From Oceanicaulis sp. (lineage in GTDB: Bacteria; Pseudomonadota; Alphaproteobacteria; Caulobacterales; Maricaulaceae): a stretch of 33,687 bases of DNA. The DNA is taken from contig JANQMI010000009.1 of the NCBI GenBank assembly GCA_028280165.1, positions 1 to 33,687 on the forward strand. Reading direction: 5' to 3'. Shown piece after piece: positions 7,646-16,460 of the stretch. The position numbers were made by a program, and so were the translations under genes. Position 1 is the first letter of the stretch; every line of letters begins with the position of its first letter. The notes below the pieces were generated by a model that saw nothing but the letters and a program-made list of their open reading frames with translations, ran no database searches and was not told the DNA's origin.

Positions 7646-7663
7646 AGGTCACTATTCTGTCAT
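7646..7663 (+). promoter_or_regulatory. Pho-box-like direct repeat, proximal copy
   Basis: AGGTCAC-TATT-CTGTCAT has PhoB-box geometry with a perfect second half-site and a partial first half. A run of seven T residues follows directly. In PhoB promoters the box replaces the -35 region, which would place initiation around 7685-7700, leaving roughly a 100-nt leader before the ATG at 7789. No convincing -10 hexamer is seen, only TAACAC at 7682-7687. Confidence 0.4.
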
Positions 7664-7788
7664 TTTTTTGAAGTCCAGCCGTAACACTCGTGGGGTCTTG
7701 TCGCGCTCCAGCGATCGCCCGCTGGAGGACCCAGCGCAGGCGGCGTGTCAGCTTTGCGCACAACATCCTCGCGGGGGGTTACTTTCAA

Positions 7789-10659
7789 ATGTCGTCCAAG
7801 TTTTCCAAGTTCAAGCTGTTGCTGGCCGGTGCGTCCTGCGCCGTGATTGCAGCGTGCTCCAACGCCTCTGTGTCGTCTCCGGGCGAGCAAAACCAGGTTC
7901 CGCCGCCAGACAATAGCGGTGGCGGCGGTGGCAACCAGTCGCTGTCCCTGCTTCCAGCCGGCGGCTGCCCCTCGGGCACGGCCTCGACGACCAACACCTA
8001 TAACGTCAACAGCAACACGGTTGATGTGACCGCCTGCCGTTTGACCGGCAATGTGCTGACCGACGTCACACTGACCTCCGACGGTGTCTACTTCCTCGAC
8101 GGTCCGGTCTTTATTGGCCAGGACGGCGGAGCAGCACCGGGCACCACAGGCCCGACCCTGACCGTTCCAGCGGGTGCAACCATTGTGGGTGCGGCTGGCG
8201 CGGATTACATCGTGGTCTCCCGCGGTGCCTCCATCGAGGCGGTCGGTACCCCCACCAACCCGATTACCTTTACGTCCGCGGCAGACGAGCTGGCAGCGCG
8301 CATCGGAACACCGCGCGCGGGCAACACCTCTGACCGGGGTGAGTGGGGCGGCCTGGTGATCAATGGCCGCGCTCAGATCAATGCCTGTATCGACGGCTCT
8401 GCGACCGGCGGCACTGAAGACTGCCAGAAGTCAGGCGAAGGCTCGTCGGGTCTCTTCGGCGGCGCGACTCAGACCGATAGCTCTGGCTCGCTGCAATATG
8501 TCCAGGTCAAGTTTGCAGGCTTCCGCGTCAACGCCGATGACGAGCTGAACGGCATCGCTTTCCAGGCGACCGGCTCAGGCACGACGGTGTCTCACGTCCA
8601 AGTGCACAATAACGAAGATGACGGCATCGAATTCTTCGGTGGTGCCACGGACGCGAAATATCTGGTTCTGACCGGCATTGCCGACGACAGCCTCGACTAC
8701 ACCGATGGCTGGGTGGGCCGGGCTCAATATGTCGTGGTTCGCCAGGGCGATGATGATGGCGACCAGGGCTTTGAGTTCGACAATAATGGTGACGAGAACT
8801 CGGCCCTGCCGCGCTCCAACCCGACGATCTCTAACTTTACGCTCGCTGGCGTTCGCACCTCGGAAAGCTCCGATACGGGTATGCTTCTGCGCGAAGGCAC
8901 CGCAGGCATGCTGATGAATGGCATCGTGTTCGACTTCGAAGGCGATTGCTTGGACGTTGACCAGCAGGAAACCTTCGACCAGGCGACGGCAGGCAATCTG
9001 ACCGTCTCGTCCACCTTCTTCGATTGTACGCCGAACGCGTCCACCGACGATGATGGCTTTGACGAAGCGGCCTTCATTGCGGGCACGGGCTTCCCGGGCA
9101 ATGTGAACAATGTTGAAGGCTCCAACACCATGTCCGGCCTGTTCGCCGGTGCGGCCGAACAGGCTGTCACCCCGACGACGGTTCCGGCAGACGGCTTCTT
9201 CGACGATGTGAACTATGTGGGGGCCTTCTCCTACTCGGAAAACGAAGCGTCCAACTGGGCTCTCGGCTGGACGTTCGGCCTCTTCCCAGAACCCGAGTGC
9301 CCGGCTGGCACCTCGGCAACCGGCGAAATCATCAATCAGAAGCGCGTGTGCCGCCTGACCGGTACCGTGACCAGCGATCTGCGCCTGTCAGGCGGGTCGT
9401 CGCTGGTCTACGAGCTGGTGGGTCCGGTCTTCATTGGTGAAGACGTGGGCGCAGAGGCGACCGGCGGTGATCCGGCAATTCTGACCATCGACGCGGGCGT
9501 GACTCTAATTGGATCATCCGGCGCGGACTATATTGTGGTGTCTCGCGGGTCTGAGATCCGCTCCAACGGCACACAAAATGCGCCGGTTGTTATGACGTCC
9601 CGCGCGGACTTTGCGGGTGCCAACCAGTCGCCGAACGACGACCGGGGTCAGTGGGGCGGCCTGGTGATCAACGGCCGCGCCCCGATCAATGCTTGTATCT
9701 CCGGCACCGCAACGGGCGGCACCGCAGAGTGTGAAAAGTCTGGCGAAGGGTCCTCGGGCCTGTTTGGCGGCGCTGTATCCGATGACAGCTCCGGCAACCT
9801 GACCTATACCCGCGTTCAATACGCTGGCTTCCGCGTGAATGCTGACGACGAGCTGAACGGTATCGCTTTCCAGGCCACCGGTTCTGGCACCGACGTGAAC
9901 TATGTCCAGGTGCACAATAACGAAGATGACGGCATCGAATTTTTCGGCGGAACCACCAATGCGAAATATCTGGTTCTGACCGGCATCGCCGACGACAGCC
10001 TCGACTACACCGATGGCTGGGTCGGCAATGCTCAATTCGTCATTGTCCAGCATGCTGCTGATGATGGCGACCAGGGCTTCGAGTTCGACAATAATGGCGA
10101 CGAAAACTCCGCATTGCCGCGGTCTAATCCGTCGATCTCCAACTTCACGCTGATCGGCGTTCGCGGATCCACCTCCTCGGATACCGGTATGCTGCTGCGC
10201 GAGGGCACCGCCGGTACGCTGGTGAATGGCATCGTGGTCGACTTCGAAGGCGACTGCCTGGACGTCGACCAGACCGAAACACATGGGCAGGCCAATGCTG
10301 GCAACCTCATCGTGGCGTCGACATTCTTCGATTGTACGCCAAACGCGTCGACCGATGATGACAGCTTCTCTGAAGCGGACTTCATCGCCGGCACCGGTTT
10401 TGCGGGCAATACCAACAATGTCGAAGGCACCACGACGCTGGCCGGCTTCTCCTTCGTGACGGACTTCTCGTCCCTTGGGGCCACCTTTACGGCGAACAAT
10501 GCGTCAGGTGTGGTTCCACAGGCCGGCGGTCCTGAAAGCCTGGTGACCGTCTACGACGTGACCACGCTCGGCAGCTTCTTCACCCCGGTCACCTATATCG
10601 GCGCTGTCGAAGATGCCGATGACACCTGGTACCAGGGCTGGACCATTGCTCAGCAGTAA
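7789..10659 (+). CDS. large duplicated beta-helix-like lipoprotein, ElpS-like candidate type II secretion substrate
   Basis: A 956-residue lipoprotein. The frame is open from 7690, but the ATG at 7789 follows GGGGGG and begins a proper lipoprotein signal: basic residues, a hydrophobic stretch and the lipobox I-A-A-C with Cys23, followed by Ser. A short Gly-rich linker follows, then two homologous halves of about 436 residues each. Each half repeats G-P-V-F-I-G, W-G-G-L-V-I-N-G-R-A, G-S-G-L-F-G-G, the acidic stretch H-N-N-E-D-D-G-I-E-F-F-G-G and G-D-E-N-S-A-L-P, with paired cysteines. The repeated short strands and abundant Asp, Asn and Gly suggest a right-handed beta-helix that may bind calcium. 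The gene stands directly before a TonB receptor and the secretion operon. From memory, Caulobacter ElpS is a T2SS-secreted lipoprotein induced by phosphate starvation and encoded near its gsp genes. Homology is plausible, not verified. Confidence 0.75.
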   Translation: MSSKFSKFKLLLAGASCAVIAACSNASVSSPGEQNQVPPPDNSGGGGGNQSLSLLPAGGCPSGTASTTNTYNVNSNTVDVTACRLTGNVLTDVTLTSDGVYFLDGPVFIGQDGGAAPGTTGPTLTVPAGATIVGAAGADYIVVSRGASIEAVGTPTNPITFTSAADELAARIGTPRAGNTSDRGEWGGLVINGRAQINACIDGSATGGTEDCQKSGEGSSGLFGGATQTDSSGSLQYVQVKFAGFRVNADDELNGIAFQATGSGTTVSHVQVHNNEDDGIEFFGGATDAKYLVLTGIADDSLDYTDGWVGRAQYVVVRQGDDDGDQGFEFDNNGDENSALPRSNPTISNFTLAGVRTSESSDTGMLLREGTAGMLMNGIVFDFEGDCLDVDQQETFDQATAGNLTVSSTFFDCTPNASTDDDGFDEAAFIAGTGFPGNVNNVEGSNTMSGLFAGAAEQAVTPTTVPADGFFDDVNYVGAFSYSENEASNWALGWTFGLFPEPECPAGTSATGEIINQKRVCRLTGTVTSDLRLSGGSSLVYELVGPVFIGEDVGAEATGGDPAILTIDAGVTLIGSSGADYIVVSRGSEIRSNGTQNAPVVMTSRADFAGANQSPNDDRGQWGGLVINGRAPINACISGTATGGTAECEKSGEGSSGLFGGAVSDDSSGNLTYTRVQYAGFRVNADDELNGIAFQATGSGTDVNYVQVHNNEDDGIEFFGGTTNAKYLVLTGIADDSLDYTDGWVGNAQFVIVQHAADDGDQGFEFDNNGDENSALPRSNPSISNFTLIGVRGSTSSDTGMLLREGTAGTLVNGIVVDFEGDCLDVDQTETHGQANAGNLIVASTFFDCTPNASTDDDSFSEADFIAGTGFAGNTNNVEGTTTLAGFSFVTDFSSLGATFTANNASGVVPQAGGPESLVTVYDVTTLGSFFTPVTYIGAVEDADDTWYQGWTIAQQ
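7960..10656 (+). repeat. tandem internal duplication in lipoprotein gene, period about 1308 bp
   Basis: Unit 1 runs roughly 7960-9290 and unit 2 roughly 9295-10656. Aligned blocks in the centre lie exactly 1308 bp (436 codons) apart; for example, 8653-8714 and 9961-10022 differ at a single base over 62 bp (T8679 versus C9987). Outer parts have diverged more, with small length differences. Near identity at third codon positions in the core points to a late duplication or to gene conversion that keeps the core the same. Confidence 0.85.
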
Positions 10660-10666
10660 GGGCTAT

Positions 10667-10696
10667 GCGGGGCTCGATGATGTCATCGGGCTCCGC
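10667..10696 (+). terminator. intergenic hairpin between lipoprotein and TonB receptor genes
   Basis: The arms at 10667-10680 and 10683-10696 can pair over 13 bp, with two G-U wobbles and a 4-nt loop. No T-run follows, so it is more likely a partial terminator or a 3'-end stabiliser than a full stop. It would let the secreted lipoprotein be made in excess over the receptor encoded 33 bp further on. Confidence 0.55.
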
Positions 10697-10728
10697 CATC
10701 TCCCACTCCTATTGAATTGGGGAAGAGT

Positions 10729-13368
10729 ATGATTACCAAGCGCATCGCGCTTTCAGCGGCCCTGCTGGCAACAACCGGTTTGATCCCGGTCAGCACGGCC
10801 CTGGCGCAAGAAACCGAGGCCGCTCCTACGCCTCAGACGGACGATGTCATCACTGTCCGCTACCAATTCGTGCCCGACGACAAGCGGGTCACCTCTGAAG
10901 TCTCCAGCTTCCTGGACGTGGACGACATCGCCCTGACGGGCGACGCCGATATCGCTTCGGCGCTGGGTCGTGTCACCGGTCTGTCCGTTCAGGATGGCCG
11001 TTTCGTCATCGTGCGGGGCCTCAATGAGCGCTACTCCAACACGCTGATCAATGGCTCTCCGTTGGCCAGCCCAGAGCCGCTGCGCCGGGCGGTCCCGCTG
11101 GATTTATTCCCGACTGCTTTGATCAGTAATATCCTGGTCCAGAAAACCTTCTCACCGCAATTCCCAGGTGAGTTCGGTGGCGGCTTGGTCGAGATTGAGA
11201 CCACGACCCTTCCCAGCGAAGGCTTCTTGGAGTTTTCGCTAAGCGGGTCTGCCAATACCGCGACCAGCTTCCAGGATGGCCTGCTGCATGACGGTGGCGA
11301 GGACGACTGGACCGGCTTCGACGACGGCACCCGCGATTGGCCGTCGCAATTTGCCGACGTGTTCGCCAATGAGAATATCGGTCCGGCAGAGCAGGACCCG
11401 ATCACGCTGGCCACAATCGGTCGCAACCTGGAAAACGCCAAGCTGTGGCTGGTTCAGGAAGGCGATATTCCAGGCGATATCGGCTTCTCCATCGACGCGG
11501 GCGACCGCTTCGACTTCGATAATTTCTCGATCGGTATCCTGGGGGCCTTCGGCTATGACAATAGCTGGGACACCCGCATTGGTCAGCGCGGTAAGGCGCG
11601 GATTACCAATGATCAGCTGTCGGCCCGGACCTTGTTCGATCGCCAGCAGACCACCAATACGATCGAATCCAATGCCATGGTCGGTGTTGGCTTTGAAACC
11701 GGTGACCACGAAGTGCGGGCGCTAGCTCTGCTGCTGCGCTCCACCGACAAGGATACTCAGATCCTGTCGGGCCGCGACGATGACCGTGACGCCGATCTGC
11801 GGATCGACTCCACGGCCTGGTTCGAACGTCAGGTCATTACCTATCAGCTGTCCGGGGACCACACCTTCGACCTTGGTGAAGGTCTGAATGTCGAGTGGCG
11901 GGCATCCACGTCAGACGCCGCGCGCAACGCGCCGAACGGTCGTGAAGCCATCTACGAAGATGAAGATTCCGGCCCGGGTGTGGATTACCGCCTGCTGAAC
12001 TCGATCGACGGTAACTCGATCACGTTTAGCCGGGTTGACGACATCACCGATGATCTGGGTATCGACTTCAGCCTGCCGCTGACCTTTGGCGAAACGCCGA
12101 TTGAGATCAGTGCCGGGTTCTCGACCATGAGCAAAGAGCGCGAGGCGTTCAGCCGTGAGTTCGGGTTTGAGGGATCGATTCCGGCCGATCTGGCCGACAG
12201 CCGCATCGATTTCATCTTTGCCGATCAGAACATCCTCGATAGCCGTTTCCGCCTGCGTGAAATCGGCGGCGTTCTGACGCCTGAAGCCTACCGCGGTGAG
12301 CTGAATGTGGACGGGGCCTACATCTCTTTCGATGGAGAGATCACGCCTTTCCTGCGTGTCGCGGCTGGCGTTCGGCAGGAAAGTGGTGAGCAAACGGTCG
12401 ACACCTTTGGCTTCCCGCTTGAGCCGACCGATAGCGGTCTGGTCGAAACCCAGATCGACGAAGACTATACCTTGCCGGCTGCAACGCTGACTTGGACCTT
12501 CGCCGATAACCTACAGCTGCGCTTGGGGTATTCGGAAACGATTACGCGCCCTCAGTTCCGTGAGCTTGGCTTTGCCGAGTTTTTCAATACTGAGACCGAT
12601 GAACGCTTCCGCGGCAATCCCTTCCTGGTGAACACTGAGATCACCAATTATGACGCCCGCCTGGAATACTATTTCGGACGTCAGCAATTCATCACCGCCG
12701 GCGTGTTCCATAAGGAACTCGAAAACCCGATCGTGGAATACATTCTGCCGGAAGGGGAGACGCTTGCGACCTCCTTCATCAATGGTCCAGAAGCCACGCT
12801 CACCGGGTTCGAGTTGGAGTATGAGCAAACCTTCGATCTGGGCGAGCTGACCAATCTCAGCTGGTGGGAAGATGCCGAACTGTTTGTGAAGGCCAACTAT
12901 ACCTTCACCAATTCGGAAATGACCGCCGCGGCGACCGACACCGTGATCGTGGCCAACCCATCGGCCGGTGAGCCGGTGGCTGCCGTTGAATCGGCTGCAG
13001 GCTATATCAATGACGGTCAGGCGCTCCAGGGCCAGTCTGAAAATCTCGCCAATCTTCAGATTGGCTGGGAAACCGACATGGCGCGAACGGCGCTCCTGTT
13101 CAACTATACGGGGGAGCGCACCCGCGCGCTGGCCAATGTGGCTCGCGGGCTTCCCGAGGTGGTTGAAGAACCTCCCTTCATGGTGGACCTGGTTCACAGC
13201 CGTAGCTTCGAGACCGGCGATGCCGGGTCGTTCGACGTGCGTTTCGCAATCCGTAACCTTCTGGGCGAAGACTATGTCGCCAGCCAGTCATCGGGTGGTA
13301 CGAATTTGGTCGTCGACAGCTATGAAGTCGGCACCACCTTCTCCTTGTCGGTGAAGCGCACCTTCTAA
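10729..13368 (+). CDS. TonB-dependent outer-membrane receptor
   Basis: An 879-residue receptor. The ATG at 10729 with GGGGAAGAG just upstream is chosen over an in-frame TTG at 10717. Residues 1-27 are a Sec signal ending A-L-A-Q. A TonB-box-like D-V-I-T-V occurs at residues 39-43. The plug follows, with G-L-S-V-Q-D-G-R-F-V-I-V-R-G-L-N-E-R-Y near 87-105 and the P-G-E-F-G-G-G strand turn near 146-152. The remainder is a beta-barrel of alternating aromatic and polar strands ending in Phe, as outer-membrane insertion requires. Such receptors take up siderophores, vitamin B12, sugars or other bulky substrates; the sequence alone does not say which. Adjacency to a large surface lipoprotein recalls pairs in which a lipoprotein captures the substrate for the barrel. 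A strong terminator ends the unit. Confidence 0.9.
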   Translation: MITKRIALSAALLATTGLIPVSTALAQETEAAPTPQTDDVITVRYQFVPDDKRVTSEVSSFLDVDDIALTGDADIASALGRVTGLSVQDGRFVIVRGLNERYSNTLINGSPLASPEPLRRAVPLDLFPTALISNILVQKTFSPQFPGEFGGGLVEIETTTLPSEGFLEFSLSGSANTATSFQDGLLHDGGEDDWTGFDDGTRDWPSQFADVFANENIGPAEQDPITLATIGRNLENAKLWLVQEGDIPGDIGFSIDAGDRFDFDNFSIGILGAFGYDNSWDTRIGQRGKARITNDQLSARTLFDRQQTTNTIESNAMVGVGFETGDHEVRALALLLRSTDKDTQILSGRDDDRDADLRIDSTAWFERQVITYQLSGDHTFDLGEGLNVEWRASTSDAARNAPNGREAIYEDEDSGPGVDYRLLNSIDGNSITFSRVDDITDDLGIDFSLPLTFGETPIEISAGFSTMSKEREAFSREFGFEGSIPADLADSRIDFIFADQNILDSRFRLREIGGVLTPEAYRGELNVDGAYISFDGEITPFLRVAAGVRQESGEQTVDTFGFPLEPTDSGLVETQIDEDYTLPAATLTWTFADNLQLRLGYSETITRPQFRELGFAEFFNTETDERFRGNPFLVNTEITNYDARLEYYFGRQQFITAGVFHKELENPIVEYILPEGETLATSFINGPEATLTGFELEYEQTFDLGELTNLSWWEDAELFVKANYTFTNSEMTAAATDTVIVANPSAGEPVAAVESAAGYINDGQALQGQSENLANLQIGWETDMARTALLFNYTGERTRALANVARGLPEVVEEPPFMVDLVHSRSFETGDAGSFDVRFAIRNLLGEDYVASQSSGGTNLVVDSYEVGTTFSLSVKRTF

Positions 13369-13400
13369 GGCGGACGTCACCCTTGGGTGAACGACAGATT

Positions 13401-13435
13401 GGGCAGGCTTTCCCCGTATCAAGGAAAGCCTGCCC
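13401..13435 (+). terminator. strong rho-independent-type hairpin after TonB receptor
   Basis: A perfect 13-bp stem (13401-13413 with 13423-13435) of GGGCAGGCTTTCC and its complement encloses a 9-nt loop. It is followed by TTCATCGTT, a poor but T-containing tail. It lies 32 bp after the receptor stop and separates the lipoprotein/receptor block from the secretion operon. Confidence 0.8.
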
Positions 13436-13463
13436 TTCATCGTTGCATAAAGGAATTACTGGA

Positions 13464-13532
13464 GTGTCGAGGCCCATCGCGTCACCATCGCTTTCTTTCC
13501 GGGCCCGGACGTGTTTGAACAACGCTCAATGA
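13464..13532 (+). CDS. possible 22-codon leader peptide coupled to gspC
   Basis: GTG at 13464 opens a 22-codon frame that ends at TGA 13530-13532, overlapping the ATG of gspC in an ATGA arrangement. AAGGA at 13451-13455 lies at good distance before the GTG, whereas gspC itself has no ribosome site. The later gsp genes use the same overlaps. The peptide is basic and Ser/Arg-rich with no other feature. It may be chance, but it would explain how gspC is translated. Confidence 0.3.
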   Translation: MSRPIASPSLSFRARTCLNNAQ

Positions 13533-14428
13533 TCACAGAAGCTACACCCCCTGCAGACAGGTCCGCGCCCACAATCCCATCGCCATTGACCTTGGTGGCG
13601 CGCCTCGTGGAATTGGCCTTGATCGCCCTGATTGCCTATCTCGGTGCTCAGGCGGTGTGGTTTGTCGTGTATGGCGACGCGGTACGCCCCCTGGATCTGG
13701 ACACCGATATCAGCCTGGGTGCTGGCGCGTCGGTCCGTGTCACCGACATGTCGATCTTGAGCCAGTCCAGCCTGTTTGCAGCGCGCGGGAGCCTGGAGCC
13801 GGTGGTTGCGCAGATTGCGCCAGAGACTCGACTGAACCTGACTTTACGTGGGGTGCGCAGTGGCCCAGACCCCCGCCTCGGCGCGGCCTTTATTGATGCG
13901 CCTAATCTGGGCCAGCGCTCTTATGCGTCCGGTGACGAGATTACCGATGGCGTTGTGCTTGAAGAGATTTACGAAGACCGCGTGATCATCAATCGCCGCG
14001 GTGCACGCGAAAGCCTGTTCATCAGCGATGAAGCCGCCGAGCGTGCGCGTACGGGTCAGTCCCGGCCAGCATCAGGTCGCGCGGCCGCCATATCGACGCC
14101 GAGCCGAGCGACGCCTTTATCCGGTGAGCCAGATCTGGAGCTGGCGCGCTCTTTGGACGTTGAAGACTGGATTGAGGGTTTGCGCCTGGCACCCTTTTCA
14201 CAGGGCGGGTCGATTACCGGATTTGTCGTACGCGACACCTCTCATCTGGAAATACTCCGCGCCGCGGGCCTCCAGCCGGGCGACGTCATCACGGTGCTGA
14301 ATGGGCAGCGCTTGGTCGATGCCGACGCCGCACGCCGGGCTCTGGCGCGCTTTGAAACCGAAGACAGCCTTTCAATGACGCTGATGCGCGATGGCGCACC
14401 GGTTCAGGTCAATGTGCCGCTCAACTAG
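13529..14428 (+). CDS. gspC: type II secretion inner-membrane protein GspC
   Basis: A 299-residue bitopic protein. Residues about 22-47 form one transmembrane helix; the periplasmic part holds a GspC-type homology region at about 80-160 (V-A-P-E-T-like start, then strand-rich sequence such as R-V-I-I-N-R-R-G) and a PDZ domain at about 215-298 containing G-L-Q-P-G-D-V-I-T-V-L-N-G. GspC links the inner-membrane platform to the secretin through the homology region, and PDZ types help choose substrates. An in-frame GTG at 13511 would add six residues; neither start has a ribosome site, and translation may be coupled to the small leader frame. It is the first gene of the gspC-N operon, with gspD 25 bp downstream. 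Confidence 0.85.
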   Translation: MITEATPPADRSAPTIPSPLTLVARLVELALIALIAYLGAQAVWFVVYGDAVRPLDLDTDISLGAGASVRVTDMSILSQSSLFAARGSLEPVVAQIAPETRLNLTLRGVRSGPDPRLGAAFIDAPNLGQRSYASGDEITDGVVLEEIYEDRVIINRRGARESLFISDEAAERARTGQSRPASGRAAAISTPSRATPLSGEPDLELARSLDVEDWIEGLRLAPFSQGGSITGFVVRDTSHLEILRAAGLQPGDVITVLNGQRLVDADAARRALARFETEDSLSMTLMRDGAPVQVNVPLN

Positions 14429-14453
14429 TCTGGGGCATGGGAGAGACAGACCA

Positions 14454-16457
14454 ATGATCGCCAAACGCATAGCCGGGATCAAAACCTTCCTGATCTGCAC
14501 CGGTCTGGTCTTGGTCCTGACGGCCAGCCTGCCGGTGCATGCCAACGCACAAACCAATGGCGGTCAGACACTGAATTTCCGCGATGCCGAACTCACCGCC
14601 GTGATCGAAGATGTGTCGCGTCAGACGGGCTATACCTTCATTGTTGACCCCGAAGTGCGCGGCCGGGTGACGATTACCTCGCAATCGGCCCTGACCTCTG
14701 AAGAGGTGTTTCAGGTCTTTTTGTCGACCCTGCGCGTGAACGGATATGCGGCGGTTCGCTCGGCACCCGGTGTATTCCAGATCTTGCCGCAAGCCGAAGG
14801 CGCGCGCGCCGGTGCGCCGGTGAGGTCTGGGCGCGATGATGATGTCTTCCTCACCTCGGTGATCCGCCTGACGAATAGCTCCGCACGGGACGCGGTCCGC
14901 GCGATCGGTCCGATGATTTCAAGCAATGGGGCGGCCAATGCCGTTGAGGGCGGAAATCTGATTGTCGTGGTCGATTTTGCCAGCAATGTCCGCTCGGTTG
15001 AGCAGGCCATCCGGGCGATGGATGTGGACCGCTCTACGGTGGAAATGCTGGTGCTGGAAAACTTGCCGGCTGAAGACATGGTCAACATTGTTGAGCGGCT
15101 GCGGACCCGGACTGCTCAGGGTGAAGATGATCGCGCCTTCGCCGTGACGGTTGCGGCTGTGCCGGCCTCTAATGCGCTCCTCTTGCGCGGCGAGCCTGGC
15201 GCGGTTGGCGAAATGGTGGCTTTGGCGCGGCGCATCGATGCGGTGAGCGCATCAAATCAGTCCTTCCGCGTGATCTATCTGGACCATGCCGAGGGCGAAG
15301 ACTTATTGCCGATCCTGGAGCAGTTCGCCGTCGCCCTGTCACCTGGCGACAGCGCCAGTGGCCGGCCGGTGTCCATTGCCCATCATGCGCCGACGAACTC
15401 CATCATTATCAACGCGGACCCGGACCTGCTGCGTGAGCTGGAGCAGGTGATCGGACGGTTGGATATTCGCCGTCCCCAGGTCCAGGTCGAAGCGATCGTC
15501 GTGGAAATCTCCGACCGGGCAGCCCGCGATCTGGGTGTTCAATTCCTGCTGGCGGGCGACGGCTCCGACGCTACCCCGTTTGGCTATACGCGCTATGGCT
15601 CATCGAGCTCACCGGACCTGTTGGCCTTGGCGGGAGCGTTGATCACGGATTCCTTCGATGACACCGAAACGACGACCGGCTCGGTGGATTTGCGCAGCCT
15701 GGCGCTGTCCTCCCTGCTTGGCGCACGCGGCGGGACATTCGGGGTTGGCGGTGAGATTGGCGATAGCGGAACGCTGTTTGGCGTGGTGCTGAATGCTCTG
15801 GAGTCCGACACCGACAGCAATGTGCTCTCCAAGCCTCAGATCACCGTGCTTGATAATGAAGAAGCCGAATTGGTGGTGGGCCAGGAAATTCCGGTGACGA
15901 CCGGTGAGACTCTGGGCTCGAACAACACCAACCCCTTCCGCCAGATCAATCGCGAAGATGTCGGTGTGAAGCTGCAGGTGACACCCCAGATCAATGATGG
16001 GGATACGATCCGCTTAAGCATCATCCAGGAAGTCTCGTCAGTTGCGGGTCCGGTGAGTGCTGACTTCCAAGAGCTGATCACCAATACCCGCCAGATTTCC
16101 ACAACCGTGCTGGCCGATAATGGTGAGATCATTGTGCTGGGCGGCCTGATCGAAACCGATGAGCAATTCGCGGAGGACGCTGTGCCGGGCCTTTCGCGCA
16201 TTCCCGTTGCCGGGCGTTTGTTTCAAAATGAAGCCCGCTCAACAACGCGCCGTAACCTTATGGTCTTCCTGCGCCCGGTGATTATTCGCGACGCCGCGGA
16301 TATGCGTGAAGTGACCCGCAGTGCTTACGATTATACGGTGGGTTCACAGCGCGTTGCGAATGATGGACGCTCCAGCCTTGATGATTTGGTGGATATGATG
16401 CTGGAGGGCGGTGATGCCTTTGACCGTCCGCTGCCCGTGCCGGATGAGGACGGCTAG
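14454..16457 (+). CDS. gspD: type II secretion secretin GspD
   Basis: A 667-residue outer-membrane channel protein. ATG at 14454 is chosen with GGGAGAGA just upstream; an open frame from 14391 would overlap gspC. Residues 1-32 are a signal peptide ending A-N-A-Q. The N0 domain starts at L-N-F-R-D-A-E-L-T-A-V-I (about 39-50), followed by three KH-like N1-N3 domains with the motifs N-A-L-L-L-R-G and N-S-I-I-I-N-A-D. The secretin barrel covers about 440-630, with E-I-P-V-T-T and the V-G-V-K-L-Q-V-T-P-Q-I motif. The tail after the barrel is short and acidic, with no clear pilotin-binding S domain, although a small lipoprotein is encoded at the operon end. Confidence 0.95.
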   Translation: MIAKRIAGIKTFLICTGLVLVLTASLPVHANAQTNGGQTLNFRDAELTAVIEDVSRQTGYTFIVDPEVRGRVTITSQSALTSEEVFQVFLSTLRVNGYAAVRSAPGVFQILPQAEGARAGAPVRSGRDDDVFLTSVIRLTNSSARDAVRAIGPMISSNGAANAVEGGNLIVVVDFASNVRSVEQAIRAMDVDRSTVEMLVLENLPAEDMVNIVERLRTRTAQGEDDRAFAVTVAAVPASNALLLRGEPGAVGEMVALARRIDAVSASNQSFRVIYLDHAEGEDLLPILEQFAVALSPGDSASGRPVSIAHHAPTNSIIINADPDLLRELEQVIGRLDIRRPQVQVEAIVVEISDRAARDLGVQFLLAGDGSDATPFGYTRYGSSSSPDLLALAGALITDSFDDTETTTGSVDLRSLALSSLLGARGGTFGVGGEIGDSGTLFGVVLNALESDTDSNVLSKPQITVLDNEEAELVVGQEIPVTTGETLGSNNTNPFRQINREDVGVKLQVTPQINDGDTIRLSIIQEVSSVAGPVSADFQELITNTRQISTTVLADNGEIIVLGGLIETDEQFAEDAVPGLSRIPVAGRLFQNEARSTTRRNLMVFLRPVIIRDAADMREVTRSAYDYTVGSQRVANDGRSSLDDLVDMMLEGGDAFDRPLPVPDEDG

Positions 16458-16460
16458 ACG

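Larger units (their letters stand above)
7455..7788 (+). promoter_or_regulatory. 334-bp gene-free upstream region with Pho-box-like repeats
   Basis: This stretch is AT-richer than its surroundings and has no plausible gene. It contains several copies of the phosphate-box half-site CTGTCAT or near matches: 7483-7489 (reverse strand, exact), 7502-7508, 7513-7519, 7521-7527 and 7657-7663 (exact). Two pairs have the 7-4-7 spacing of a Pho box and are listed separately. A short palindrome, GTCAC-A-GTGAC, lies at 7548-7558. The region must hold the promoter of the large lipoprotein gene, since SulP ends upstream and the lipoprotein begins a new block. I see no unambiguous -10 element. Confidence 0.5.

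Noticed and set aside
7690..7788. A 33-codon N-terminal extension of the lipoprotein
   Set aside because: It would bury the lipoprotein signal that begins at 7789, has Arg-rich non-signal sequence, and lies in the regulatory region.
9514..10499. Long open frames on the minus strand inside the lipoprotein gene (for example 9514-10284 and 10032-10499)
   Set aside because: They mirror codon bias of the GC-rich sense gene, occur at matching places in both repeat halves, and have no ribosome site or known motif.
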